From Verrucomicrobiota bacterium (lineage in GTDB: Bacteria > Verrucomicrobiota > Verrucomicrobiia > Verrucomicrobiales > Akkermansiaceae): a DNA stretch of 5,969 nt. Each line of letters opens with the position of its first letter. Within the stretch, counting starts at the first letter, position 1. Shown here in pieces: positions 5,932 through 5,969 of this stretch. The notes under the pieces are model-generated. The model saw only the letters and a list, made by a program, of their open reading frames with translations, had not been told where the DNA came from and did no database searches. Location: contig VFJU01000421.1 in the NCBI GenBank assembly GCA_009885905.1, positions 1 through 5,969 on the forward strand, written 5' to 3'. The position numbers and the translations under genes were made by a program.

Positions 5932-5969
5932 TAACAACATCATCGCGACAAGAAATTAATATCCGTTGA
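5914..5969. other. Upstream region of the SYLF gene at the right edge
   Basis: Only 56 bases are available ahead of the SYLF ATG. They contain half of the inverted repeat, a TTGTCG resembling a -35 box on the minus strand without a good -10 at the right distance, and no Shine-Dalgarno. No further gene start can be supported here. Confidence 0.3.

Noticed and set aside
5925..5969. Plus-strand ATG frame of 14 codons ending at the right edge
   Set aside because: Far too short, with no motif or ribosome-binding signal; it lies in the SYLF upstream region and is expected by chance.

Overview
The window most resembles a chromosomal stretch from a Verrucomicrobiota bacterium (Verrucomicrobiales-like). 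The reasons are indirect: a secreted or anchored protein built of about ten 'DP' helical repeats, a Sec-exported sugar phosphate isomerase-like protein, a DUF3891 protein, moderate GC content, and no recognisable Shine-Dalgarno sequence in front of any gene. No mobile element, CRISPR array, rRNA or credible tRNA was found. The assignment is an inference from protein style, not from a marker gene.

Layout from left to right. Positions 1-896 (minus) hold the N-terminal 298 residues of a membrane family-2 glycosyltransferase whose C-terminus lies off the left edge. A 421-base stretch with no recognised gene follows (897-1317). It contains a perfect 16-bp hairpin (1211-1246) lying inside an uncharacterised 58-codon reading frame (1083-1259, minus). 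Positions 1318-2166 (minus) encode an exported TIM-barrel sugar phosphate isomerase/epimerase-like protein. A divergent spacer leads to a DUF3891 protein at 2372-3298 (plus). This converges, with only 15 bases between the stops, on a membrane-anchored repeat protein at 3314-4678 (minus). A second divergent spacer leads to a low-molecular-weight protein tyrosine phosphatase at 4814-5299 (plus). That gene converges on a SYLF/Ysc84-domain lipoprotein at 5329-5913 (minus), whose start codon sits in a perfect inverted repeat.

How the genes relate. Strand alternates almost gene by gene, so there is little operon structure; only the isomerase, the small frame and the glycosyltransferase share a direction, separated by a long spacer. 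Four of the six full-size products are predicted to be exported or membrane-bound (glycosyltransferase, isomerase-like protein, repeat protein, SYLF lipoprotein), so the neighbourhood has a cell-envelope flavour. Nothing ties the genes into one pathway. I see no convincing multi-gene novel system. The best leads are the hairpin with its small frame, the inverted repeat over the SYLF start codon, the HD-like residue pattern in DUF3891, and the very regular repeat protein.
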